Virus record (IMG/VR): IMGVR_UViG_3300030108_003449
Span: 1-21,243 of that record
From: a virus
Reading direction: 5' to 3' (one strand)
DNA: 21,243 nt
Below the pieces are notes generated by a model. That model saw only the letters and a program-made list of their open reading frames with translations. It searched no databases and was not told where the DNA came from. Below are positions 1-7,435 of the stretch, one piece after another; position 1 is the stretch's first letter; each line of letters starts with the position of its first letter. The translations under genes were made by a program, and so were the position numbers.

Positions 1-219
1 GCTCTTGCTGACAACACTGTAATGAAACATGCTTTACCAAGACCAGTAAATATTGCTGATGAATTTGGTATTAGACATCTTGCTAAAAGTGTGGACTTAA
101 CACCAGTTGATGTGAAAACAATCGCTCACTCAATGGGTGATTGGGAGCGTATAGCGAAGAGATTAAATGTTTCTCCTACAGTCGTAAAGGTAATCAAAGT
201 TAGTATTGGAGGTGTTTAA
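1..219 (+). CDS. C-terminal part of a small helix-turn-helix-like protein (5' partial)
   Basis: The reading frame is open from the first base, so the gene probably begins upstream of the window. The ATG at 22 has no Shine-Dalgarno in front of it and is more likely an internal Met. The visible 72 residues end in a run that looks like a helix-turn-helix (DWERIAKRLNVSPTVVKVI, roughly the last 25 residues), preceded by another short helical stretch. This could be a DNA-binding protein such as a small terminase subunit, since it lies two genes before the large terminase, but nothing visible proves that. The next gene begins immediately after the stop codon, so the two are probably cotranscribed. 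Confidence 0.6.
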   Translation, partial: ALADNTVMKHALPRPVNIADEFGIRHLAKSVDLTPVDVKTIAHSMGDWERIAKRLNVSPTVVKVIKVSIGGV

Positions 220-1380
220 TTGAGTTATGTAGGAGTCATTAAAAAACAAGAAGAAACTTTACCATCTCCTGAATTATATACAGATATGGGGGGGAAAGTT
301 AGTCTACAGTTACCCATTGGTAGTAAAGGTGAAAAAGAATTACCTTTAATTTCTGAAAAGCCGAAAAGAAGTTATCCCCAAATAATTGAAGAATCAACGG
401 GTATGGGCACTGGTAAAATTCATCAAGATGCAACTAGTGGTGAACCTCTTATTGAACGTAAACCTAAAAAATATGTACCACAAGATTTAGTGGAACAGGC
501 TGCTTACACACAATCAAATAGACCTTTACCTGAAAATGTTGCTGTTACACCTGAACAAATTTATGATATTAGTAGTAAATATGGCGAAAGAGCAGGTAAG
601 TTAGCAGATTTAGCCTCTAATTTATATGCTGGTACGAGATTTTTAACTGGTTTACAGAGAGGAACTGCTACTGGTCAAGATGCTCTTTCTGCTGTAGGAA
701 GTGCGGCTTTACAAGGTTATACTACTAGACAAACACTCAACCCAATTGCTAGAAGAACTGGTGCTGATGTTGGTGCTAAACTTGGTAGAAAGGTAGCAAT
801 AGACAGAGCAAATCCTGCTTATTTTGGAGACCGTGAAATATCTCGTGATTATAATATAAAACCACCCGAACCTGTTGTACCGTATGTTGCTCCTCCTTCT
901 GTACACGCAGGATATACACCTACTCCTAAAGTAACTGAAATTCCATTGAATTTTCCAACCGAGGCAGATGCTAAACTAAGAAGAGAACAAATGGGGTTGG
1001 AGTTTAGTCCAACAATACCTCAAACGGGTAAATCGGGTTATCAATTGGGGACTAAAGAAAATCAAGAAATTGCTGCTGCTCGGAGTAGAGGCTTACCACC
1101 ACCAAATATAGTAGGTGGAGCGTTAAATGTTGGTATGCCTAAAGCGTCTCCTACGGTTGCACCTCCTACGGTTGCATCTCCTACGGTTGCATCTCCTACG
1201 GGTACAGGTATAACTGATAATCAAGCAGTGAAGGAGTTATCGCCTTATGGGTTACCACAGGGACAAGGAACTTTACCAACAGGTGCTCCTCCTAAACAGG
1301 AGATGACTGATAAAGAAGCAGCAACAGGTTTTATTAATGCACAACGTAAAGAGCAAAGTAGTCAAACAGAAGGATTTTAA
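220..1380 (+). CDS. Pro/Ala-rich protein of unknown function
   Basis: Function not recognised. The TTG start directly follows the previous stop and is preceded by a strong GGAGGTG (208-214), which decides this start. The 386-residue product has an extended Pro- and Lys-containing N-terminal part (residues 1-110). A predicted helical, Ala/Gly-rich segment follows (about 111-195, starting PEQIYDISSKYGERAGKLAD). The long C-terminal half is rich in Pro, Gly and Thr. Residues 309-328 form a short degenerate repeat (ASPTV/APPTV) encoded by four 15-bp units. There is no signal peptide or clear membrane helix. Its position just before the terminase and its low-complexity make-up suggest a virion or packaging-associated protein, but this is inference. 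Confidence 0.8.
   Translation: MSYVGVIKKQEETLPSPELYTDMGGKVSLQLPIGSKGEKELPLISEKPKRSYPQIIEESTGMGTGKIHQDATSGEPLIERKPKKYVPQDLVEQAAYTQSNRPLPENVAVTPEQIYDISSKYGERAGKLADLASNLYAGTRFLTGLQRGTATGQDALSAVGSAALQGYTTRQTLNPIARRTGADVGAKLGRKVAIDRANPAYFGDREISRDYNIKPPEPVVPYVAPPSVHAGYTPTPKVTEIPLNFPTEADAKLRREQMGLEFSPTIPQTGKSGYQLGTKENQEIAAARSRGLPPPNIVGGALNVGMPKASPTVAPPTVASPTVASPTGTGITDNQAVKELSPYGLPQGQGTLPTGAPPKQEMTDKEAATGFINAQRKEQSSQTEGF
1144..1203 (+). repeat. Four tandem 15-bp units inside the Pro-rich gene
   Basis: Four head-to-tail copies of a 15-base unit of the form gcatctcctacggtt, with one or two mismatches between copies, encode ASPTV-like pentapeptides. The unit is a multiple of three, so copy-number change keeps the frame. 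It is probably a small expandable linker. Confidence 0.9.
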
Positions 1381-1381
1381 A

Positions 1382-2863
1382 ATGCAAGATAAACAGCAAA
1401 TGCAAGAACTTCTCATAGAGATGGACACTAAAATGTCTGAGCGTTCTTTCAAGTATTTCTTTGAAACTGTATTGGGTTTTCATTATTCAAATCATCATAA
1501 ACAATGGGATGAAGGTTTGAAAAATAATAGATACTATTGTGTTAAAGCATCTCGTGACCACGGTAAGTCTACGTTATTTATGTCGTATGCATTATGGATT
1601 GCTGCTTTTAATCCAAAAACACACATCATGATTTTCAGTCACAGTCTTGAACAGACATTAGAACACATGCGTTTTATCCGTAACTGTATAGATATGGCTC
1701 CTTGTTTAAGACATCTAAAACCCACAGGAGGAAAACCTTGGGCTAAATCATATTTTGAATTTACAAATGGTAGTCGTATGATGGCTAAATCGGTAGGCGG
1801 GGCTACTCGTGGTTTCCACCCTGATGTAGTAGTATGTGACGATATTCTTTGGGGTAACACATCTTCTGAATTACAAAGAGCAGCGGATTGGTTTTACGCT
1901 GTTTTATTACCAGTACTCCACCACACAGCAAGGTTAATGATGGTAGGAACTCCATTTTCTTATAATGACTTATACGCAGAACTTGAGCAAAAAGAAACAT
2001 TTCTCGTAGAAACATATCCTGCCATAAATGACAAAGGTGAAGCATTGTGGCCTGAGCGTTGGGATTTAGAAGCCCTAGACCAAAGACGCAATTCTATGCC
2101 AGCAATACAATTTGCTCGTGAATATTTATGTGAACCAATTCATGATGTAGCGAGTATGTTTCCTATGGACATTCTTGAAAATGCAAGAGATAAAGATTTA
2201 GTTTTACTCGATAGGGCTGAAACAGAATTCGATGAAGAAGGTGAGCCAGCGGGAGTATTTGGTCATCATTTCATAGGATGGGATACTGCTATTGCATCTG
2301 ATAAAAATGCTGACTTTACCGCTATGACAGTTCTTCGTACTCCTCCTGATGATGATGTTAAACAAATTATAGGAATAGTGCATGAAAGAGGCATGTCTTC
2401 AATGGCTCAGAAAAAGAGAATAATATTGTTAAATAATAGATTTCAACCTGATTTAATAGAATTAGAAGGTAATAATTTTCAAAGAATGTTTGCGATGGAA
2501 CTTCAAGATATTAGACAAGATATCCCAATTAGAACATTTATGACTACACGTACTCGAAAGGAAAGCCTCTTTATGAGTTTACTCATGGCCTTCGAGCAGG
2601 GGCAAATCAAAACTCCGTATGGAGACGAGAGGAGTCGTGAGTTTACACATAAGTTAGAAATGGAGTTAAACAGATTCGGAATGCAAAAAAATGGAAGGTT
2701 GGAAAGCGTGGGAACTCATGATGACTTGGCTATGTCTTTGGCTCTTGCTAATTGGGCCACAAAAGAGTTTAGAGGGTCTGTAATGTTACTAGATGATTAT
2801 TTACCGGGTTTCGATGGATGGATATCGGGAACGGGCAAAGGCGGAGGATGGATGATACCATGA
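1382..2863 (+). CDS. terL: Terminase large subunit (packaging ATPase and nuclease)
   Basis: This is the motor that pumps DNA into the procapsid through the portal and cuts it. From ATG 1382 the product has 493 residues, normal for the family. That start is preferred because AGAAGGA lies 7 bases upstream; an in-frame ATG at 1337 lies deep inside the previous gene. The ATPase domain shows a Walker A-like ASRDHGKST (56-64), a Walker B DVVVCDD (148-154) and a coupling-type motif VGTPFS (188-193). The RNase H-like nuclease domain shows GWDTA with D301, the acidic E360/E362 in LIELEGNN, and HDDLA with D447/D448. These are the expected three acidic positions. The stop overlaps the next start (ATGA). 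Identification as TerL is firm; the packaging mode (cos, pac or other) cannot be read from it. Confidence 0.95.
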   Translation: MQDKQQMQELLIEMDTKMSERSFKYFFETVLGFHYSNHHKQWDEGLKNNRYYCVKASRDHGKSTLFMSYALWIAAFNPKTHIMIFSHSLEQTLEHMRFIRNCIDMAPCLRHLKPTGGKPWAKSYFEFTNGSRMMAKSVGGATRGFHPDVVVCDDILWGNTSSELQRAADWFYAVLLPVLHHTARLMMVGTPFSYNDLYAELEQKETFLVETYPAINDKGEALWPERWDLEALDQRRNSMPAIQFAREYLCEPIHDVASMFPMDILENARDKDLVLLDRAETEFDEEGEPAGVFGHHFIGWDTAIASDKNADFTAMTVLRTPPDDDVKQIIGIVHERGMSSMAQKKRIILLNNRFQPDLIELEGNNFQRMFAMELQDIRQDIPIRTFMTTRTRKESLFMSLLMAFEQGQIKTPYGDERSREFTHKLEMELNRFGMQKNGRLESVGTHDDLAMSLALANWATKEFRGSVMLLDDYLPGFDGWISGTGKGGGWMIP

Positions 2864-3003
2864 AAGAAAAAAAATTAGGCGGAAAGAAACACGGAATGGT
2901 GTTAATAATATCAGTTGGAAAGAAAGGTGGGAAAGACCCAACTAAAGTTTCTGATACTGATAAAAAGAAAAAAGGAAAAGTAAGAGTAGATAAGGGGTAC
3001 TAA
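2860..3003 (+). CDS. 47-residue Lys-rich basic protein
   Basis: Function not recognised. The ATG at 2860 overlaps the terminase stop codon (ATGA), and GGAGGAT at 2843-2849 is a plausible ribosome binding site. A longer version from ATG 2818 would run further into the terminase gene and lacks such a site. The 47-residue product is strongly basic, with Lys/Gly clusters at both ends around a short hydrophobic strand (MVLIISVG). Such a charge suggests nucleic-acid binding. Position between terminase and the LAGLIDADG protein hints at a packaging accessory role, which is speculation. The small size leaves some doubt that it is expressed, but it fills the gap exactly with proper signals at both ends. 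Confidence 0.65.
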   Translation: MKEKKLGGKKHGMVLIISVGKKGGKDPTKVSDTDKKKKGKVRVDKGY

Positions 3004-3004
3004 T

Positions 3005-4228
3005 ATGTGGGCTTCTGCTATTCTTGATGATGATTTTGAGATTGTCAAAGAGGATAGTATATCTTTAGAAGAAGAGGAAGTGGTCAAATATCAATTTCCT
3101 ATCAACGGCGATGGTTGGTTTGAAACAACTTTAGGTTGTTCTGCTGATAGTTTTGTTAAAAGATTTAGAAAAGCAAGAAGACATAATAAGGACGATAAAA
3201 GTGAAATAGACAGTTTTATCAAAGATATTAGAACAATCAAATCTTTAGAGACAGAAATGACTCTACATAATTTATCATGGGGTAAAGACTTACACGATGT
3301 GATGAAACAATTAGGTCTAAGTGATAGACAACTAAAAAGTTTAAGAAAATTTGGAGATAGTAGACAGATATCTTTACTTCAGGCTTGTAATTTGTGGAAA
3401 AACGCAGAACGTACTCTAAAAATGTTAGACCAACATGAAGATGTATGGGGTAAAGAAGAGGAACAGGCTTGGGCTACCGCTATGGGTAATAGGTCTGCTG
3501 CTAGAAAAATGTGGTCTAGTACATTAAATCAAATAGATAAACTCACTAAAGCGGAGTTGGGTTACTTAGAATTTGTAGTAAATGAATTAAAACAAAAAGG
3601 TCCTATGAGACCTTCTGACATGAAAGTGAATTTACATGATGCTGGATTGTTAAAAAAATCTTTTACGGACAGAAAGTTAACTGCTCTCTTGAATATGTAT
3701 GGTGAGGAATTAGATATTATCAAAGGTGCTGAGAGAGGCACTTACGTTTTAATTTCTACCCAAGGACTAATTATGAAAGATGTATGGGCTTATAGTGCTG
3801 GTTTTTTAGATGCTGATGGTTATATCACCATAACAGAAAGAGGAGAACCTCGGGCTGGTATGATTGCCACTGGTGCTAGAGGTAAAATTCATTGTGAAGA
3901 TTTGTATAAACATTTAGAATGTGGTGTGTTACAATTGGACAATAAGGTATACAAGGAGTCTCAAAGAAGTCAACACAGACTTCAGTTTTATTCTAAAAAC
4001 GATTTAAGAAAATTATTGAATGGTGTATCACCTCATCTAAAAATGAAATCAATGCAAGCAAAATGTGTTTTAGCATATTTAGATGAAAAAGACCCTGTTA
4101 AAAAAGAAGAGATTAAAAGATTAGTTAGATATGAAAATTGGAAAGATGATGCTAAGAAATCTCGTGAGTTACTAGAAGGGTGGGGTATTGACGAAGATAC
4201 TATAGGTAAATATAGAGAGGGATTATAA
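3005..4228 (+). CDS. Helical/winged-helix protein fused to a LAGLIDADG endonuclease domain
   Basis: The 407-residue product starts at ATG 3005 behind AAGGGG (2992-2997). Residues 1-175 are acidic and then helical, with no family I recognise. Residues about 178-252 look like a winged helix (helix, helix, then a GTYVLI strand). Residues 258-360 carry a single LAGLIDADG motif, SAGFLDADG at 264-272. They also show the family's later features: an IATGARGKIHCEDL strand-helix, a QFYSKNDLRKLL segment, and the typical PHLKMKSMQAK ending. D271 is the predicted metal-binding acid, so the domain looks intact and should work as a dimer. A helical tail follows (361-407). The enzyme class cleaves long DNA sites and is usually selfish. 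Here there is no intron or intein around it; it is a normal operon member between terminase and portal (the stop shares one base with the portal start). A role in genome cutting or packaging is inferred. Confidence 0.85.
   Translation: MWASAILDDDFEIVKEDSISLEEEEVVKYQFPINGDGWFETTLGCSADSFVKRFRKARRHNKDDKSEIDSFIKDIRTIKSLETEMTLHNLSWGKDLHDVMKQLGLSDRQLKSLRKFGDSRQISLLQACNLWKNAERTLKMLDQHEDVWGKEEEQAWATAMGNRSAARKMWSSTLNQIDKLTKAELGYLEFVVNELKQKGPMRPSDMKVNLHDAGLLKKSFTDRKLTALLNMYGEELDIIKGAERGTYVLISTQGLIMKDVWAYSAGFLDADGYITITERGEPRAGMIATGARGKIHCEDLYKHLECGVLQLDNKVYKESQRSQHRLQFYSKNDLRKLLNGVSPHLKMKSMQAKCVLAYLDEKDPVKKEEIKRLVRYENWKDDAKKSRELLEGWGIDEDTIGKYREGL
3776..4084 (+). other. LAGLIDADG homing-endonuclease-like domain
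   Basis: Domain-level annotation of residues 258-360 of the 407-residue protein. The AGFLDADG core carries both Asp residues, and the downstream strand-helix and Lys-containing segment match the single-motif family. It is not flanked by intein splice residues or disrupted exons. Confidence 0.82.
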
Positions 4229-5970
4229 TGGCTGAGGACGATGCAGGGGAGAGTAGGATTAGTAGATTCTTATCAGCATTGGCTAGTCCATTCAGAAGAA
4301 GAACAACTCCACAACCTCAAATGCCTTTGTATACCACTGGTATTCAAGAGCCTGTTTTAGCACAAGGTATTACATTACCAGCATTGTATGCGGTTACACA
4401 TGAAAATTTAATTCTTAGAACTGTAACTTCTAAATTAAATCAAGAAATATTTAGACGTGGCTATTATTGGGAAAAAAAGTTTCGTGTAAAATGCGTAGAA
4501 TGTGATGAAGAGTTCCAACATGAGGTAGAAGAATGCCCCACTTGTGGAGGAGAGGTAAGAGAGCCTGACCCGAATGATGTTGTGTATGGTAAATGGTTAT
4601 TAAGCCAAGAAAACTCTATGGAGCAATCTTTTTTACAAGTATTGTACGAAATAGAAAGAGACTTGAATATAGTTGATGATGCTTTTCTAATATTAATAAA
4701 AGAGTATTATGTAGATGAAGAAACGGGTGATATTCAATTTTATCGTGTCAAAGAAGTAGTTAGAGGAGACCCTATATTTATGCGTATTATCGCTGATAAA
4801 CGTGGAGTTAGAGGTGGAAGATATCGAATCTGTAGGCTACATAGAGACCAAGTGGCGTATCCCGGTCAAGACCACGCTTGTCCTATTTGTGGCTCAGATA
4901 TGGTAGATGCTCATTATGTTAACATGGCTGGCTCGGGTAAAAATCAATATTTTACAAAAGGAGAGGTTCTACATATTTCTAAATATAATCCAAGTAAACT
5001 GTATGGTAAAAGTCCTGTAAACACATTATGGAGACAAGCGATGACCTTGACTGCCATGGACAATTATATGTACACTGCATACCAAAAACGTAGAAGCCCA
5101 AAGGGTATAATTTCCGTAACTACTGATAATTTAGAATCAATGAAATCTTTTTGGAAAGGTGTTGATGAAAAACTCGAAAGAGACCCACATTACATTCCTA
5201 AAGTTGGTATTGAAAGTCAAACTGGTCGTGGGGGAGTCAATTGGATTAAGTTCATGGACACTCTCGAAGAGATGCAATACATCGCTGTGCGTGATGAAAT
5301 AAGAAATAGAATAGCAGCATTCTTCGGTGTATCTTCTATTTTTATGATTGATAACGGTAAATCAGGTGGACTGAATAACGAAGGCTTACAGATTCTTGTG
5401 ACCAACAGAGCAGTTGAATTTGGACAAAAAATTTACACTGAGGTTTTATTCCCTCGTCTTCTGAGAGAAATGGGTATCAGTGATTGGAAGATAACATTGT
5501 ATCCAAATGAAGAAGAAGATGAAATCACTAGATTACGTAGAGATGAAATGGAAGTCAACTTAGCGCAAAGAATGCAAATGCTTGGATATAAACCTGAATT
5601 GATGGAAGAAGGTGAAAGAGATGTTAGGTTTACTTACAAAAAAAGGTTTACTTACAAAAAAATAGATGAACAGGCACAACCTCAAGCGCAACCTCAAATG
5701 CCCATGAGAGGCGGTATGCCTCCAAATGCACCGGGTGGTAGAAACGCAGTCCCACCGGGTATGGGCATGGGTGCAATGATGCCCCCTTCACAACCGGGTG
5801 GAGAGGGTCAAGGAATTAGAACTCCAAGAAGTCCAGCAAGGCCACAACAAAGAAGTTCGGGTGGTATAGGTTCTCCTATTTCTAACGTTCAACAAAGAGG
5901 TTTGCCACCCACGATACCCCAACAAAATTCACAAGCATTGATGGATTCAAGAAGGTTACGAGGTGCGTAA
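4228..5970 (+). CDS. Portal protein with two inserted zinc-ribbon-like clusters
   Basis: This forms the dodecameric ring at the capsid vertex through which DNA passes. The call rests on position directly after the terminase group and on the sequence style. Residues 45-80 resemble the portal N-terminal region. GEVLHISKYNPSKLYGKSPV (246-265) is a classic portal segment. The helix containing YIAVRDEIRNRIAAFFGVSS (351-370) is typical of the wing/stem. Two cysteine clusters are unusual: C89, C92, C103, C106, and C202, H205, C218, C221. Both look like metal-binding knuckles inserted in the N-terminal half. Residues 467-478 are a tandem RFTYKK duplication. The last 100 residues are low-complexity Pro, Gln, Met and Gly. 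The start overlaps the previous stop (TAATG). At 580 residues it is longer than many portals because of the insertions and tail. Confidence 0.9.
   Translation: MAEDDAGESRISRFLSALASPFRRRTTPQPQMPLYTTGIQEPVLAQGITLPALYAVTHENLILRTVTSKLNQEIFRRGYYWEKKFRVKCVECDEEFQHEVEECPTCGGEVREPDPNDVVYGKWLLSQENSMEQSFLQVLYEIERDLNIVDDAFLILIKEYYVDEETGDIQFYRVKEVVRGDPIFMRIIADKRGVRGGRYRICRLHRDQVAYPGQDHACPICGSDMVDAHYVNMAGSGKNQYFTKGEVLHISKYNPSKLYGKSPVNTLWRQAMTLTAMDNYMYTAYQKRRSPKGIISVTTDNLESMKSFWKGVDEKLERDPHYIPKVGIESQTGRGGVNWIKFMDTLEEMQYIAVRDEIRNRIAAFFGVSSIFMIDNGKSGGLNNEGLQILVTNRAVEFGQKIYTEVLFPRLLREMGISDWKITLYPNEEEDEITRLRRDEMEVNLAQRMQMLGYKPELMEEGERDVRFTYKKRFTYKKIDEQAQPQAQPQMPMRGGMPPNAPGGRNAVPPGMGMGAMMPPSQPGGEGQGIRTPRSPARPQQRSSGGIGSPISNVQQRGLPPTIPQQNSQALMDSRRLRGA
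5626..5661 (+). repeat. Perfect 18-bp tandem duplication in the portal gene
   Basis: Two identical adjacent copies of aggtttacttacaaaaaa encode RFTYKK twice. The duplication is in frame and lies between the structured part and the Pro/Gln-rich tail, which suggests a recent slippage event in a tolerant linker. Confidence 0.95.
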
Positions 5971-6013
5971 CTATAATTAGAGCGATATGCTTGGGAGTTA
6001 TAAGGTGAGACAA

Positions 6014-6370
6014 ATGGACTTACAGAAAATGCATCCTATGGCCCGTAAATTAGGCGTACACACAGAGGAATTTACAAAGGCTTTAGAAAACGATGATGTT
6101 ATGGTTGCACAGCAACATTTGAACGAAATTAAAAAGTTTGCAGACTTCCTTTCTGATGATATTTTTATGGCTATCAAAAAGGCAGAAGAACAAGTAACAC
6201 ACGCACATCAAAGTCATGTAAATGGTGTTGTGTTACAAAAAATGAATGAAACTGGTGCTAAATTTGATTCTGCTCAAAGAGACCGTGTTTTACCCGGTGT
6301 CATCATTCCTGCTAGAACAGGCGGTGGAATGAGAAAACACAGTGGTACTTTTGGTCGTTATTCTAACTAG
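6014..6370 (+). CDS. Small mostly helical protein of unknown function
   Basis: Function not recognised. ATG 6014 is chosen because AAGGTGA (6002-6008) lies 5 bases upstream, the same arrangement as other starts in this operon. An in-frame ATG at 5987 has only a weak site. The 118-residue product begins MDLQKMHPMARKLGVHTEEF. It has several amphipathic helices to about residue 75 (including DVMVAQQHLNEIKKFADFL) and ends in a Gly/Arg-rich, probably disordered tail. Being between portal and the giant protein, it is likely a minor head or assembly protein, by position only. Confidence 0.78.
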   Translation: MDLQKMHPMARKLGVHTEEFTKALENDDVMVAQQHLNEIKKFADFLSDDIFMAIKKAEEQVTHAHQSHVNGVVLQKMNETGAKFDSAQRDRVLPGVIIPARTGGGMRKHSGTFGRYSN

Positions 6371-6378
6371 GTGATTCA

Positions 6379-6711
6379 ATGAGTGAAGACACATCTGTTA
6401 CAGAGCGTCTAATGAACACATTAATTTCAAAAATGGAATCTATGGATTCTGACTTACAAGTAATAAAAAATGAAAATCAAAAATTACGTTCTATGATTAA
6501 TAATCCCGCTACTTTACTACGTAAAGCAGGATTCGTATCAGCGGTTACACCTCTCAGTGAAGATGTTTCTAACGATGCTTTTAGAGGAGAAGAGGACTTA
6601 TTAATCAAAGGACAACCAAGTTATTCGAATGAAGAAATTCATCTTATGAGTTGGGAAGAAATACACGAAATGGCTGAACAAGCCAAATCCACAGAGGAGG
6701 TAAAAGCATGA
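6379..6711 (+). CDS. Coiled-coil protein with a scaffold-like C-terminal motif
   Basis: The 110-residue product begins at ATG 6379 after AGGTGAT (6369-6375). Residues 8-42 form a predicted coiled coil (LMNTLISKMESMDSDLQ and onward). Residues 90-99 read MSWEEIHEMA, nearly identical to MSWEEVHQLA at the C-terminus of the protease/scaffold protein encoded at 13051-14460. In both proteins the motif follows a coiled coil and a Pro-containing linker. This suggests both bind the same partner during procapsid assembly, perhaps the capsid protein. That reading is inference; the similarity itself is seen. The stop overlaps the next start (ATGA). Confidence 0.82.
   Translation: MSEDTSVTERLMNTLISKMESMDSDLQVIKNENQKLRSMINNPATLLRKAGFVSAVTPLSEDVSNDAFRGEEDLLIKGQPSYSNEEIHLMSWEEIHEMAEQAKSTEEVKA
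6646..6675 (+). other. C-terminal MSWEEIHEMA motif, copy 1
   Basis: Ten residues (90-99 of the 110-residue protein) that match the scaffold C-terminus encoded at 14407-14436 at seven of ten positions, with conservative changes at two more. The DNA is also similar, including TTGGGAAGAA in both. Confidence 0.85.
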
Positions 6712-7424
6712 AACCAATACCATCGCCAATAAGTAAAGAAGCACTAGACCTAATGAACAAAGCACAATTTATGATTGAACGTATCGATACGCTCGAAAAG
6801 AAATTAGAAATGGTTGAACACGAAGGAAAGCAAGTTCCCGCTTTCGCTGCTGATGGTAAGGGCGAAAAAGACTTGAAAGAAAAGGGAGAAGGTCACGAGC
6901 AGAAAATTATCTCTTGCCTTAAAAAGAAAGGTGGCGCTGCTAGTCTCGAAGAGTGTGCTAAAGAGTGCGGTGTATCAAAAGCCGAATGTAAGAAAATTAT
7001 CGATAAAATGGACAACGTCAAAATGTCTCCACACGGTGATGTTATACTCACAGATGGTTTACAAAAAGGTAGTAAGAAGTGCCCTGAATGTGGTGAAGGA
7101 ATGAATAAAATGGGATGCATGAAAATGGGTTGTAAAATGTATGGAGGTAAAATGGAAAAAGCACAACCTAATTATAAAGTATCTTACAACACAAATCCTC
7201 AAGAAAATATGTTTGTAGTAGAATCAGGTGGACAAACAAGAAGCGCTTATTATACGACAAATCAACATTTATTAGATAGTCAAGATGTTGCTAACAAGGG
7301 CGCATCTTCTTTTTCTGTAGATTTTAAAACCTTAGCATCACAAATGAATCCACACGAAGGTGGCGGCGCAGATAGGTTAGATGTAGAAGGTAAAATTAGT
7401 AAGTCAAATAATTCACCTTATTAG
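6708..7424 (+). CDS. Winged-helix and zinc-ribbon protein of unknown function
   Basis: The 238-residue product starts at ATG 6708, overlapping the previous stop, with GAGGAGG (6694-6700) 7 bases upstream. Visible parts in order: an N-terminal coiled-coil helix (residues 9-38), a charged linker, and a winged-helix-like segment. That segment covers about 62-116 and includes HEQKIISCLKKKGG and SLEECAKECGVSKAECKKI. A Cys cluster (C125, C128, C137, C142) follows, probably binding one metal ion, then a C-terminal Ser/Asn-rich region with no clear fold. A DNA-binding look is unexpected inside the capsid block. It could contact packaged DNA, or regulate late genes. Function is not established. Confidence 0.82.
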   Translation: MKPIPSPISKEALDLMNKAQFMIERIDTLEKKLEMVEHEGKQVPAFAADGKGEKDLKEKGEGHEQKIISCLKKKGGAASLEECAKECGVSKAECKKIIDKMDNVKMSPHGDVILTDGLQKGSKKCPECGEGMNKMGCMKMGCKMYGGKMEKAQPNYKVSYNTNPQENMFVVESGGQTRSAYYTTNQHLLDSQDVANKGASSFSVDFKTLASQMNPHEGGGADRLDVEGKISKSNNSPY

Positions 7425-7435
7425 GGGTGAATAAA

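Noticed and set aside
1144-1203. 15-bp repeats as a CRISPR or iteron origin
   Set aside because: Copies are directly adjacent without spacers, in frame, and encode a Pro-rich linker.
3776-4084. LAGLIDADG domain as part of an intein or intron
   Set aside because: No Cys/Ser at a splice start, no HN-C/S/T end, and no conserved host gene split around it; the domain is the C-terminal part of an ordinary operon gene.
5637-5661. A-runs in the portal gene as a programmed slippage site
   Set aside because: The A-runs are part of the in-frame 18-bp duplication, the frame continues normally for another 100 codons, and no alternative product is evident.
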